From: Sphingomonas sp. A2-49
GTDB lineage: Bacteria; Pseudomonadota; Alphaproteobacteria; Sphingomonadales; Sphingomonadaceae
DNA length: 64,000 bases
Assembly: GCF_025548555.1 (NCBI RefSeq)
Contig: NZ_JAJLPA010000021.1
Location: 1-64,000, forward strand
Reading direction: 5' to 3'
A model generated the notes under the pieces. That model worked only from the letters and a program-made list of their open reading frames with translations. It had not been told where the DNA came from and did not search any database. A program made the position numbers and the translations under genes. Below, piece by piece: positions 52,737 to 60,673 of the stretch (position 1 is the first letter of the stretch; each line of letters starts with the position of its first letter).

Positions 52737-54861
52737 CCGTCCGCGGCGCGCCCTGGAGCAACGCCTGCGCGAAGCTGTCATAGGCCGATGCCCAATAGCG
52801 CCGGTTGGCGACGTTATCGACGTTGACCCGCAGCGTCAGCGGTCGGTCGGCGACGACGGCGACATACCGCCCGCCGAGGTCGAACCGCGTCCATGCCGGG
52901 ATCTCCAGCGTGTTGGCGGCATTCACCTGCTGCCGGCCGGTGCGCACCACGCGCCCGGTCAGTGTCAGCCCGCGCGCGAAGGGCAGGTCCCATTCGAGAT
53001 TGGCGTTGGCCAGATAGTCCGGCACGCCGACCGCGGTGTTGCCGTCGAGCGCCACGGTCGCCTGCTCGCGCAGGTCGGCGTCGGTCAGCGACGCGCCCGC
53101 GATCAGTCGCAGCCCGCGCGCGATCTCGCCGTCGAGGCCGAGTTCGATGCCGCGGTTGCGCTGTTCGCCATAGACGCCGTAGCGCAGCAGGCCCGATCCG
53201 CCCGGATCGGCGACCGCATAGGCGCTGGGCAGCGTGATCGTATAGGCGGCGAGGCTGGCGTTGAACCGCCCGATGGCGAGCTTGCCGCCGACTTCATACT
53301 GCGTCGAGCGGAAGGGCGCGAAGATCTCGCCGGGGTTGATGACGGTCGCGTCGGTCGGCGCGGTCGGTCCCTGGCTCAGCCCCTCGATCCGGTTGGCGTA
53401 CAGCGACAGGCCGTCGACCGGCTTGACCACCAGTCCGACGACCGGCGTGACCGCGTCCTCGGCGTAGCGGCTGTTCTGTCGCCCGTCGCTCGCCGCATAG
53501 CCGCGCACCGCGATGCTCTGCAGGCGCAGGCCGGCGGTCAGCAGCACGCGGTCGCCGAACGCGCCCAGCGTATCGGACGCGAACGCGCTGCCGAGGCGGG
53601 TACGGCTGATCGGGAACGGATCGGCGAGATTGCCGCCGACCAGCGTCGAAGCGGGCAGGGCGACCTGTGGCGTCGCGTACAGGTTTGTGGCGAAGCCGGC
53701 GAACCCCGGTCCGTAGCGGAAGTCGTAGGCGTTGCGATTGACCTGCCAGACGTGGCTGGCGCCGATGTTGACGCGGTGGGTGATGCCGCCGCTCGCCAGG
53801 GTGACGCGGATGCCGGCGTTCGCCGCCTCGTTGTTGTCGGTGCGCGGCACGTAGAGCGCGGTGCCGGTGGCCGCTCCGGTGGCGGCATCGGTGACGGTGA
53901 GGCCGCTGTACAGCCCCTCCTCGGCACCGTCGCGCGCGCCGAACGCGGCATAGAGCGTGGCATTGGGCGCGACGTCATATTCGGCGCGCGCGGTGCCGAA
54001 CAGGTCGCGCAGCGTCGTATAGGTGAAGGCCTGCGCATAATTGGCGTCGGCGTCGGGCACGCGCGGGATGGTCGCGGTGGCGATCGTCACCTTGGGCCGC
54101 AGCCGGCGGACGGTGACCCGCTGGTAGGCGAGGTCGAGCGACAGCCGCAGGTTCGATCCCCGATAGTCGATCGCGCCGCCCAGCACGGCGTTGCGGCGGA
54201 ATTCGTCGTCGACGGCGACGTCGCCGGCGCGATAGGCGCCGTTGATCCGCACCCCCCAGCTGCCGTCGCCGAAACGGTGCGACGCGTCGAACGCACCGCC
54301 GACATGGCCGCTTTCGGTGTAATTGGCGGTGGCGCGCATCAGGTCGCGGTCGCCCGCGCGCTTGGGGATCAGGTTGACGCTGCCGCCGATCCCCGATCCG
54401 CCGGGCGCGGCGCCGTTGAGGAACGCGCTGGCGCCGTTCAGCACCTGCACCTGCTCGTAGAGTTCGGGCGACACCAATTGCCGCGGCGTGATGCCGTACA
54501 GCCCGTCGAGCCCGATGTCGTCGCCGAACAGCGTGAAGCCGCGGATGACGAACTGTTCGGCGGCGTTGCCGAAGCCATAGGTGGTGCGGACCGAGGGATC
54601 GTTCTCCAGCACCTGGCCCAGCGTCTGCGGCTGCTGGTTGAGAATCAGCGCGGCGTTGTAGCTGCGGATGGCGAACGGCACGTCGGCGGCGTCCTGCGTG
54701 CCGAGCACGCCGACCTGGCCGCGGCGCAGCACCTGCGTCTGGTTGTCGCCCTGCGCGGTGACGACGATGTCCGCGTCATGGCCGGCGACCTCCTGCGCGA
54801 GCGCGGGGGTGGCCGCGGCGAGTGCCAGGGATGAGGCGGCGCGGAACAGGGCTTGGGTCAC
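52708..54861 (-). CDS. TonB-dependent siderophore receptor
   Basis: This 717-residue outer-membrane receptor is of the ferric-siderophore type. The signal peptide ends TPALAQ; ADIVVTAQ follows; the plug has VIRGF, DGLYG, YEQVQVLNGASAFLNG and GGSVNLIPKRA. A 22-strand-type barrel ends in SVSMDF. The features match FhuA/FoxA/FcuA-like hydroxamate or xenosiderophore receptors, but the ligand is not determined. It is the last gene of a run starting with a PepSY membrane protein that has a Fur-like site upstream. Confidence 0.92.
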   Translation of the reverse strand: MTQALFRAASSLALAAATPALAQEVAGHDADIVVTAQGDNQTQVLRRGQVGVLGTQDAADVPFAIRSYNAALILNQQPQTLGQVLENDPSVRTTYGFGNAAEQFVIRGFTLFGDDIGLDGLYGITPRQLVSPELYEQVQVLNGASAFLNGAAPGGSGIGGSVNLIPKRAGDRDLMRATANYTESGHVGGAFDASHRFGDGSWGVRINGAYRAGDVAVDDEFRRNAVLGGAIDYRGSNLRLSLDLAYQRVTVRRLRPKVTIATATIPRVPDADANYAQAFTYTTLRDLFGTARAEYDVAPNATLYAAFGARDGAEEGLYSGLTVTDAATGAATGTALYVPRTDNNEAANAGIRVTLASGGITHRVNIGASHVWQVNRNAYDFRYGPGFAGFATNLYATPQVALPASTLVGGNLADPFPISRTRLGSAFASDTLGAFGDRVLLTAGLRLQSIAVRGYAASDGRQNSRYAEDAVTPVVGLVVKPVDGLSLYANRIEGLSQGPTAPTDATVINPGEIFAPFRSTQYEVGGKLAIGRFNASLAAYTITLPSAYAVADPGGSGLLRYGVYGEQRNRGIELGLDGEIARGLRLIAGASLTDADLREQATVALDGNTAVGVPDYLANANLEWDLPFARGLTLTGRVVRTGRQQVNAANTLEIPAWTRFDLGGRYVAVVADRPLTLRVNVDNVANRRYWASAYDSFAQALLQGAPRTVKASVSMDF

Positions 54862-54905
54862 GGGAAAACGGTCCTTCTGTCGAACGGGATGGGGAAAGTC
54901 GGGGG

Positions 54906-55070
54906 TCAGCGGCGCTGGACGCGCATCGCCCAGAGCGTGGCGGCGACCGGCAGGCCGAGCCCGATCCAGGCGGGCACGTCGGCCAGCCCGTCGCCGGCGA
55001 GCGCGCTCGCCAGCCCGATGCAGGTCGCGAGCGCGAGTGCGATGGGGATCGGCCAGGTCGCGCGGATCAT
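54906..55070 (-). CDS. Small two-span membrane protein in the iron operon
   Basis: This 54-residue protein has two hydrophobic segments (about 6-26 and 31-49) and a basic tail, VQRR. Its ATG overlaps the stop of the PepSY gene (ATGA), and the siderophore receptor follows 44 bases later. The tight coupling and hydrophobic pattern support a real gene. It probably assists the PepSY-type protein in the inner membrane, but the family has no known function. Confidence 0.75.
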   Translation of the reverse strand: MIRATWPIPIALALATCIGLASALAGDGLADVPAWIGLGLPVAATLWAMRVQRR

Positions 55071-56227
55071 TCGGCGGGGACCGCGCGCGCTTCGGCGGGC
55101 AGGGCGACGGCGCGCGCCGCCGGCCGGCGATGCCGCACCCACAGATATATGCCCGACCCGAGCACGACGATCGTGAACAGGTCGAGGATCGCCCACAGCA
55201 GCTTCATCGGCAGGCCGCCGTAATCGCCGAAATGCAGCGGCCGCGAAAACGACAGCGCGACGAAATACCACGGCATCCGCCGCACGTCGGTGACGCGGCC
55301 GGTCGCCGCGTCGATCAGCACCGGCGTCAGTATGCGTTCGGTCAGCGGCGTCGCGCCCTGGAAGAACACGGCATAATGGTGGCGGCTGGAAAAGCTGCCG
55401 CCGGGGAAGGCGACGAACTGGGGGTTCATGCCCGGCAGGCGCGCGCGCGCCGCCGCCATTGCCCGGTCGAGCGAGCCGTAGCGCGATGGCGGCAAGGCCG
55501 CGCGGCCGGCATAGCCGCGTGTCATCTCCGCCAGTTCGTTCGCCTGCCACAGCCGCGTGATCGGGGTGGCGAGCGCGTTGACGACGCCGGTCAGGCCGAC
55601 GACGGTCATCCAGGCGAAGGCGACGATGCCGAGCAGGTTGTGATAGTCGAGCCAGCGCGTCCGCCGGCTGCGCGCGACGCGGATGGTGCCGAAGTCGAGC
55701 TTGCGCATGAACGGCGCATAGAGAACCACGCCCGAGATGATCGCGACGACGAACAGCACGCCCATCGCGCCGAGGAACAGCATGCCGGGCAGGCCGAGGA
55801 ACAGGTCGGTGTGCAGTTGCAACAGGAAGGCGACGATCCCCCCGGCATCTTCGCCCTCCTGCGCGGCGAGGCGGCCGGTCAGCCGGTCGACCGACTGCAT
55901 CGTCATCGCCGCGGCGGGGGCATCGACCCGGGGCCCGGTGGTGATCGTCATCAGCGAGCGGTCGTTGTCGAACGCCATGTAGAGCGTCACCTCGCCCGGC
56001 CGGCGCGCGAGCGCCTGCGCGAGCATGGCGTCGAGCGGGCGCAGGCCGGGTGCATCGCCGGAGGATGCCGGGCCGGCGGCCGGCGGCAGGTGTCCGGTCG
56101 CCGCGTCGATCTCGTCATGGAAGATCAGCGGCAGGCCGGTGAGGCAGAGCATCAGTAGGAACAGCGTGCACACCAGACTGGTCCAGCGGTGGACCAGCGT
56201 CCAGCCGCGGATCGTCGATCGCCGCAT
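55067..56227 (-). CDS. PepSY-associated membrane protein, putative iron reductase
   Basis: This 386-residue inner-membrane protein of the PepSY-TM family has a first span at about 17-37 (WTLVHRWTSLVCTLFLLML), a large periplasmic region and three further spans. His residues sit at membrane faces (HRW, DYHNLLGI, LHFGDYGG), as in family members proposed to reduce siderophore-bound iron. ATG 56227 is chosen for its AAGGA nine bases upstream and its immediate basic/hydrophobic start. It is first in the operon with a small membrane protein and a siderophore receptor, under a Fur-like site. Confidence 0.88.
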   Translation of the reverse strand: MRRSTIRGWTLVHRWTSLVCTLFLLMLCLTGLPLIFHDEIDAATGHLPPAAGPASSGDAPGLRPLDAMLAQALARRPGEVTLYMAFDNDRSLMTITTGPRVDAPAAAMTMQSVDRLTGRLAAQEGEDAGGIVAFLLQLHTDLFLGLPGMLFLGAMGVLFVVAIISGVVLYAPFMRKLDFGTIRVARSRRTRWLDYHNLLGIVAFAWMTVVGLTGVVNALATPITRLWQANELAEMTRGYAGRAALPPSRYGSLDRAMAAARARLPGMNPQFVAFPGGSFSSRHHYAVFFQGATPLTERILTPVLIDAATGRVTDVRRMPWYFVALSFSRPLHFGDYGGLPMKLLWAILDLFTIVVLGSGIYLWVRHRRPAARAVALPAEARAVPAE

Positions 56228-56245
56228 CGATCGCTTCCTTCTGCT

Positions 56246-56292
56246 AATGAGAGCCACTCGCATTATCTAGCCGGCTTTTGCCCGATCGGCAA
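56246..56292 (-). promoter_or_regulatory. Fur box and promoter of the iron-uptake operon
   Basis: AATGAGAG (56246-56253) and CTCGCATT (56257-56264) form a 19-base inverted repeat with one mismatch. Read on the minus strand with its flank it begins GATAATGCGAGTGG, close to the Fur consensus. A -10 TAGATA (56264-56269) abuts it, and TTGCCG (56287-56292) lies 17 bases upstream as -35. Iron-loaded Fur bound here would shut off the PepSY-receptor operon. Confidence 0.75.
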
Positions 56293-56368
56293 GCGCTTCG
56301 ATCGGGCGGCGGAACCGGGGAGGCGCGCGTGCCGTTGGATCGTCGTTCTCCCAATCGAAAGACACGCC

Positions 56369-56773
56369 ATGAATTACAGGAACATCGGCATCGGACTCGG
56401 CGCATTCGCGGCCGGCGCGGTCGCCTGGACCGCGGCGACGGCCGCGTTCGGCCCCAAGCCGGGATCGCGTCGCCCGGCGTCGAACGACGACGACGCGGCG
56501 GGATCCGTCTCGCCGGGCGCCATACGCTTGGCGAACACGCCGTCGGGACCGGCGGCGCACGCGCCGCGCTTTCCGGAGACGCCGGGCAATCCGGCCGCCG
56601 AACACGTCCCGACGGACCTGATGGGCGACCGTCACCCCGGCGTCGGCGACCGCGCGGTCGATGCCTTCCGCCCGGATCCGACCGCCGTGCCGACCGACCA
56701 GGAACGCGAGGCGCTCCGTCCCGCGACCGGGCCGGCGCCGACGCTCGCCGCCGACCGCGGCAGCGGGTTCTGA
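56369..56773 (+). CDS. Hypothetical membrane-anchored, proline-rich small protein
   Basis: This 134-residue protein has one N-terminal hydrophobic segment (about 6-27, NIGIGLGAFAAGAVAWTAA). The remainder is hydrophilic, rich in Pro, Ala, Asp and Arg, and probably disordered. It is divergent from the PepSY operon, and the Fur-like site lies about 105 bases upstream, so iron control is conceivable. I do not recognise a family. Codon bias supports that it is translated. Confidence 0.65.
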   Translation: MNYRNIGIGLGAFAAGAVAWTAATAAFGPKPGSRRPASNDDDAAGSVSPGAIRLANTPSGPAAHAPRFPETPGNPAAEHVPTDLMGDRHPGVGDRAVDAFRPDPTAVPTDQEREALRPATGPAPTLAADRGSGF

Positions 56774-56892
56774 CGTGGCGGGACGGTGTCGGGCGGCCCG
56801 TCCGGCGCCGCCGTCGCGCAGTCGTTTCAGGCACGCAACCATCGGTCGCGCCGAACATTCTCCTTGCATAACCAACGAGAAGGAGGATCCCG

Positions 56893-57294
56893 ATGCGCGC
56901 AACCCTGATCGCGGCGATGGCCGCCGCGACGACATTGGCCGGCTGTGCCAGCTATGGCACCGACAGCCGGTATCGCGGCTATTCCGCCTACGACTATAAC
57001 CGCGTCGACCCCGCCTACGGCGGCTATTACGCCGACCGTTATTATGCCGATGGCCCGCGCTATCGCGAACGGCGCCTGTCGGCCCGCGAGCGCGTGTATC
57101 GCGGTCAGAACGGCCAATATTATTGCCGTCGCAACGACGGCACGACCGGCCTGCTGGTCGGTGCGGCGGCGGGCGGCGTGCTCGGCAACATCATCGCGCC
57201 GGGCGGGTCGGAACTGCTCGGCACGCTGCTGGGCGGCGCGGCCGGTGCCGCGGTCGGCCAGTCGGTGGATCGCAACAACGTGCGCTGCCGCTGA
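56893..57294 (+). CDS. Glycine-zipper lipoprotein (17 kDa surface antigen type)
   Basis: This 133-residue lipoprotein has a signal ending TLAGC (lipobox LAGC, Cys 18), a Tyr/Arg/Asp-rich middle (about 20-75) and a glycine-zipper hairpin at about 85-125. Two GxxxG-rich helices, including GLLVGAAAGGVLGN and GTLLGGAAGAAVGQ, form it. Such proteins sit in the outer membrane with the zipper inserted in the lipid. A strong GAAGGAGG ribosome-binding site precedes the ATG, and the gene is monocistronic. Function is unknown; envelope stability is the usual guess. Confidence 0.88.
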   Translation: MRATLIAAMAAATTLAGCASYGTDSRYRGYSAYDYNRVDPAYGGYYADRYYADGPRYRERRLSARERVYRGQNGQYYCRRNDGTTGLLVGAAAGGVLGNIIAPGGSELLGTLLGGAAGAAVGQSVDRNNVRCR

Positions 57295-57321
57295 TCCACC
57301 CCGCCTGATGGCGATCCCGCG

Positions 57322-57483
57322 TCAGTCGTCGCCGAGCAGCGACGACTTGCGCGGGATCGTCTCGCCGTCGGGCTGGCCCTTGTCGAGCGTCTCGCTCGGC
57401 CGGCGGGCGTCGCCGGGCCGCTGATGCTCGGTCGACAGGTTGGGGTCGCGGGTTTCCGTGGTGGGCTTGTGATCGTCCGGCAT
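57322..57483 (-). CDS. Small hydrophilic hypothetical protein
   Basis: This 53-residue, strongly charged protein has no hydrophobic segment and ends in KSSLLGDD. A good ribosome-binding site (GAGGAGAG) lies seven bases before the ATG at 57483, which is the main support for a real gene. A longer reading of the same frame upstream has no ribosome-binding site. It resembles the short, disordered stress-type proteins common in sphingomonads, but no family is assigned. Confidence 0.6.
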   Translation of the reverse strand: MPDDHKPTTETRDPNLSTEHQRPGDARRPSETLDKGQPDGETIPRKSSLLGDD

Positions 57484-57589
57484 CGTCTCTCTCCTCGTCC
57501 ATGTCCAACGGGTCGCCCGGGCCGCCGTTCCGCTTGCGGCGCGGCCGACAGGCGTTAAGCACCGGCCTGTCTCGATCGCTGGAGTTCCG

Positions 57590-59482
57590 ATGCGTCTCAC
57601 CCTCACCGCCGCGCTGTTGCTCGCCACCGCCTCGCCCGCTGTCGCGCAGACGGTCCATCAATATGGATCGCTGGCGATCGCGCCGACGGGCGACCGGATC
57701 GCCACGGTCGAAAGCGGCACCGGCCATGGTGTCGTGACGGTGCGCAGCGTCGCGGACGGCCGCGTGCTGCGGACGATCGACCCGTGCGCGACGTGCAGCT
57801 ATTCCGGGTTGACCTTCGCCCCCAACGGCGACCTCGTCTTCCTGGTCCGCGACGCGGGCAAGGTGCGGCTGACCTATGCCGATGCGCGCGCGACGCGGAC
57901 GATCGCGACGATCCCCGGTATCGCCCAGACGCCGCGCGTCTCGCCCGACGGGCGCCGCATCGCGCTGCTGGTGACGCTCGGCGCCGCCAAGGAAGCCGGC
58001 GCGACGCAGGCGGGCGTGCGCATGGTGGGCGAGATCGGCGAGAAGAACGACGAACAGCGGCTGGCGGTGTTCGACATCGCGAGCCCCGCGGCCACGGTCG
58101 TGCCGGTGTCGCCCGCGGGCCGCTACGTCTACGAATACGACTGGACGCCCGACGGCCGCGGCTTCGTCGCGACGACCGCGCTCGGCAACGGCGACAACAA
58201 TTGGTGGGTCGCGACGCTCGACGCCATCGATGCGCAGAGCGGCGCGGTGCGCCCGATCGCGCGCCCGGCGACGCAGCTCAACCAGCCACGCGTGTCGCCG
58301 GACGGGCGGACGGTCGCCTATATCGGCGGGCTGATGAGCGACTTCGGCTCGATCGGCGGCGACGTCTTCACCGTGCCGATCGCCGGCGGGACGCCGCGCA
58401 ACGTCACCGCCGGTGCGACGTCGACGGTGACGACGATCGACTGGACCACCGCCGGTCTGCGCACGGTGACGCTGGCGGGCGACCAGATGCAATGGGGCAC
58501 GCTGGTGCCGGGCCGGCCGGTCGTCCCCGGCTTCGCGCGCGCGGCGAGCGCCAGCGCCGGTGACGGCCGCGCGGTGTTTTCCGCCGACGGCCGCGTCGCC
58601 GCGGCGGTGGTGCAGGATTATGCGCATGCGCCCGCGATCTTCGCGGGACCGATCGCGGCGGTGCGCCAGATCACGCACGACAACGACGCGGCGCCCGCGC
58701 TCGCCGCCGCGCGCAGCATCGGCTGGAAGAACGAAGGCCATGACGTGCAGGGCTGGCTGCTCGCCCCGCCGAACGCGCCGGCGGGCAAGGCGCCGATGAT
58801 AACGATCGTCCACGGCGGCCCGTCGGCGGCGTCGACCCCCGCCTATGTCTATCCGACCTCGCTCAACGCGGCGCTGCTGAAGGCGGGCTATTACGTCTTC
58901 CTGCCCAACCCGCGCGGCAGCTATGGCCAGGGCGAGGCGTTCACCGCCGCCAACAGGCGTGACTTCGGCGGCGGCGACCTGCGCGACATCCTTGCCGGCA
59001 TCGACGCGGTCGAGCGGGTGGCGCCGATCGACGACAAGCGGCTGGGCCTCGGCGGATGCAGCTATGGCGGATTCATGGCGATGTGGGCGAACACGCAGAC
59101 CGACCGGTTCAAGGCGATCGTCGCGGGCGCCGGCCTGTCCAACTGGGTCAGCTATTACGGCACCAACGGCATCGACCAGTGGATGCTGCCGTTCTTCGGC
59201 AAGTCGATGTACGACGACATCAAGGCGTATGAGGACGTGTCCGCAATCTATCACGCGGGCAAGGCGAAGACGCCGACCTTCATCTACGTCGGCGAACGCG
59301 ATATCGAGGTGCCGCCGACGCAGTCGATCGAATGGTGGCACGCGCTGAAGGACCGGGGCGTGCCGGTCAGCCTCGTCATCTATCCCGACGCGGGCCATTG
59401 CGTGCCGGCCCCCGACCAGTCCGCCGACGTGCGCGAACGTGCGATCGCCTGGTTCGACCGCTATGTGAAGACCGCCCGCTAG
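57590..59482 (+). CDS. S9-family prolyl oligopeptidase-type peptidase
   Basis: This 630-residue secreted serine peptidase has a signal peptide (about 1-19, ending AVAQ) and a seven-bladed propeller with TolB-like repeats (about 20-370). A C-terminal alpha/beta-hydrolase domain carries the catalytic Ser S491 in GGCSYGGFMAMW, D571 in GERDIEVPP and H603 in DAGHC. The order and spacing are those of dipeptidyl/acylaminoacyl peptidases of family S9. It probably cleaves short peptides in the periplasm. With the M61 and M16 enzymes it makes three peptidases of the exported type in this window. Confidence 0.93.
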   Translation: MRLTLTAALLLATASPAVAQTVHQYGSLAIAPTGDRIATVESGTGHGVVTVRSVADGRVLRTIDPCATCSYSGLTFAPNGDLVFLVRDAGKVRLTYADARATRTIATIPGIAQTPRVSPDGRRIALLVTLGAAKEAGATQAGVRMVGEIGEKNDEQRLAVFDIASPAATVVPVSPAGRYVYEYDWTPDGRGFVATTALGNGDNNWWVATLDAIDAQSGAVRPIARPATQLNQPRVSPDGRTVAYIGGLMSDFGSIGGDVFTVPIAGGTPRNVTAGATSTVTTIDWTTAGLRTVTLAGDQMQWGTLVPGRPVVPGFARAASASAGDGRAVFSADGRVAAAVVQDYAHAPAIFAGPIAAVRQITHDNDAAPALAAARSIGWKNEGHDVQGWLLAPPNAPAGKAPMITIVHGGPSAASTPAYVYPTSLNAALLKAGYYVFLPNPRGSYGQGEAFTAANRRDFGGGDLRDILAGIDAVERVAPIDDKRLGLGGCSYGGFMAMWANTQTDRFKAIVAGAGLSNWVSYYGTNGIDQWMLPFFGKSMYDDIKAYEDVSAIYHAGKAKTPTFIYVGERDIEVPPTQSIEWWHALKDRGVPVSLVIYPDAGHCVPAPDQSADVRERAIAWFDRYVKTAR

Positions 59483-59510
59483 GTCCGAGCCATAGGAGTG
59501 GCAGCGTCTC

Positions 59511-59537
59511 CCCGACCAAGGCCGGCCTCCGGTCGGG
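59511..59537. terminator. Hairpin between convergent peptidase and hydrolase genes
   Basis: CCCGACC and GGTCGGG are perfectly complementary across a 13-base interval that itself contains the palindrome GGCCGGCC. It starts about 28 bases after the S9 peptidase stop. No T-tract follows on either strand, so it could be an RNA end-stabilising hairpin rather than a terminator. Confidence 0.4.
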
Positions 59538-59646
59538 AAACGCGCTGTGGTTCGCGACGACCGTCTGCCCCACGGACCCGGCCTTTGCGGAGGACGTGAC
59601 GGGCGCGGTCCAGGCCGCGTCGCTCATCGTCCGGCGCGGGGGATCG

Positions 59647-60624
59647 TCACGACAGCGGCGTGCCGGTGTCCTTCCACCGGTCGAGCACGGTCGCCGCGGG
59701 CGGCAGCCGGTCGGTGGCGGGCGTCGCCGGAACGGCGTCGCCCGGTTCGATCGCGGCCGCCGCCGCCGCTGTGATCGGCGCTACGGTCGGCGCGGGTACG
59801 GCGGTGCCGAGGATGGCGGGCGACGCATCCGGCGCCGCGAGCGGTCCCGGCAGCGGTTCGCCGCCGCGATAGGGCTGGCCGAACGCGGCGCGCGTGCCCC
59901 AATAGCCCTTCCACCGGTGGAACAGGTGCGCGCCGACGACGTCGGTCAGCACCAGCCCGCGGTTCCACGCCGGGGTGACCGCATAAGTGTGGTAATGCGT
60001 CGCCAGCCCCACGGGCGCGTAGACGTAGCCCGCCAGCGCCATCGCGGCGGCGCGCGCCGCACGGATCCACGGGCCGCGCACCGGCAGCTTCGCCATCGCC
60101 CCGTCGCAGGCGAAGCTGAACTGGCAGCCGGCATGGCCGGAGCCTTGGTAGACGACACCGCAGACGGTGGCGGGAAAGGCGGGATGGCGCACGCGGTTGA
60201 GGATCACCTGCGCCACCGCGGACTGGCCTGCGTCGGGCTCTGACGCCGCCTCGTAATAGATCGCGGCGGTGAGGCAGGCGAGCGCCCGGCCGCGGTCGGG
60301 GCCGCGCGCCGCCGCCATCGAGAAGGGCGCCGCGACCGCGGCACCCGCATCGGCGCGCATCGCCGCGAGCGCGGCGGCGACGGATACCGGCACCAGCGGC
60401 AGGTCGGTCGTGCCGGTCACTCCATGCGCGGGCGCCGCCACGGCCGGGATGGCGCGCCCGGTACGTGCGCTGCGATCGAGGGGGCGATCGAGCGGGCGAT
60501 CGGGGCGGCGGTCGGCCGCGATCGCGCGCCAGGCGGCCGGCGTGGACAGCGCGGCCAGCCCCAGCGCCACCGGCGCCGCCCATGCGCGCGTCCTCGTCCA
60601 GCCCCTGTCCATCGCCGCCCGCAT
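59647..60624 (-). CDS. SleB-type cell wall hydrolase
   Basis: This 325-residue exported protein has an N-terminal hydrophobic segment (about 13-35) and a linker with Arg/Asp/Pro repeats. A hydrolase_2 (SleB) domain covers about 115-245: CLTAAIYYEAASE, with the likely catalytic Glu, AVAQVILNRVRHPAFP, GCQFSFACDG and THYHTYAV. A Pro/Ala/Thr-rich C-terminal tail follows. The domain cleaves the glycan strand of peptidoglycan (lytic or amidase action is debated among homologues). In Gram-negatives such proteins act in wall remodelling, not spore germination. It converges on the S9 peptidase gene. Confidence 0.88.
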   Translation of the reverse strand: MRAAMDRGWTRTRAWAAPVALGLAALSTPAAWRAIAADRRPDRPLDRPLDRSARTGRAIPAVAAPAHGVTGTTDLPLVPVSVAAALAAMRADAGAAVAAPFSMAAARGPDRGRALACLTAAIYYEAASEPDAGQSAVAQVILNRVRHPAFPATVCGVVYQGSGHAGCQFSFACDGAMAKLPVRGPWIRAARAAAMALAGYVYAPVGLATHYHTYAVTPAWNRGLVLTDVVGAHLFHRWKGYWGTRAAFGQPYRGGEPLPGPLAAPDASPAILGTAVPAPTVAPITAAAAAAIEPGDAVPATPATDRLPPAATVLDRWKDTGTPLS

Positions 60625-60673
60625 GCCACGCGGATCGCTTACATCCGGTTTATCCGGCGGGCGGCGGCGCGGA

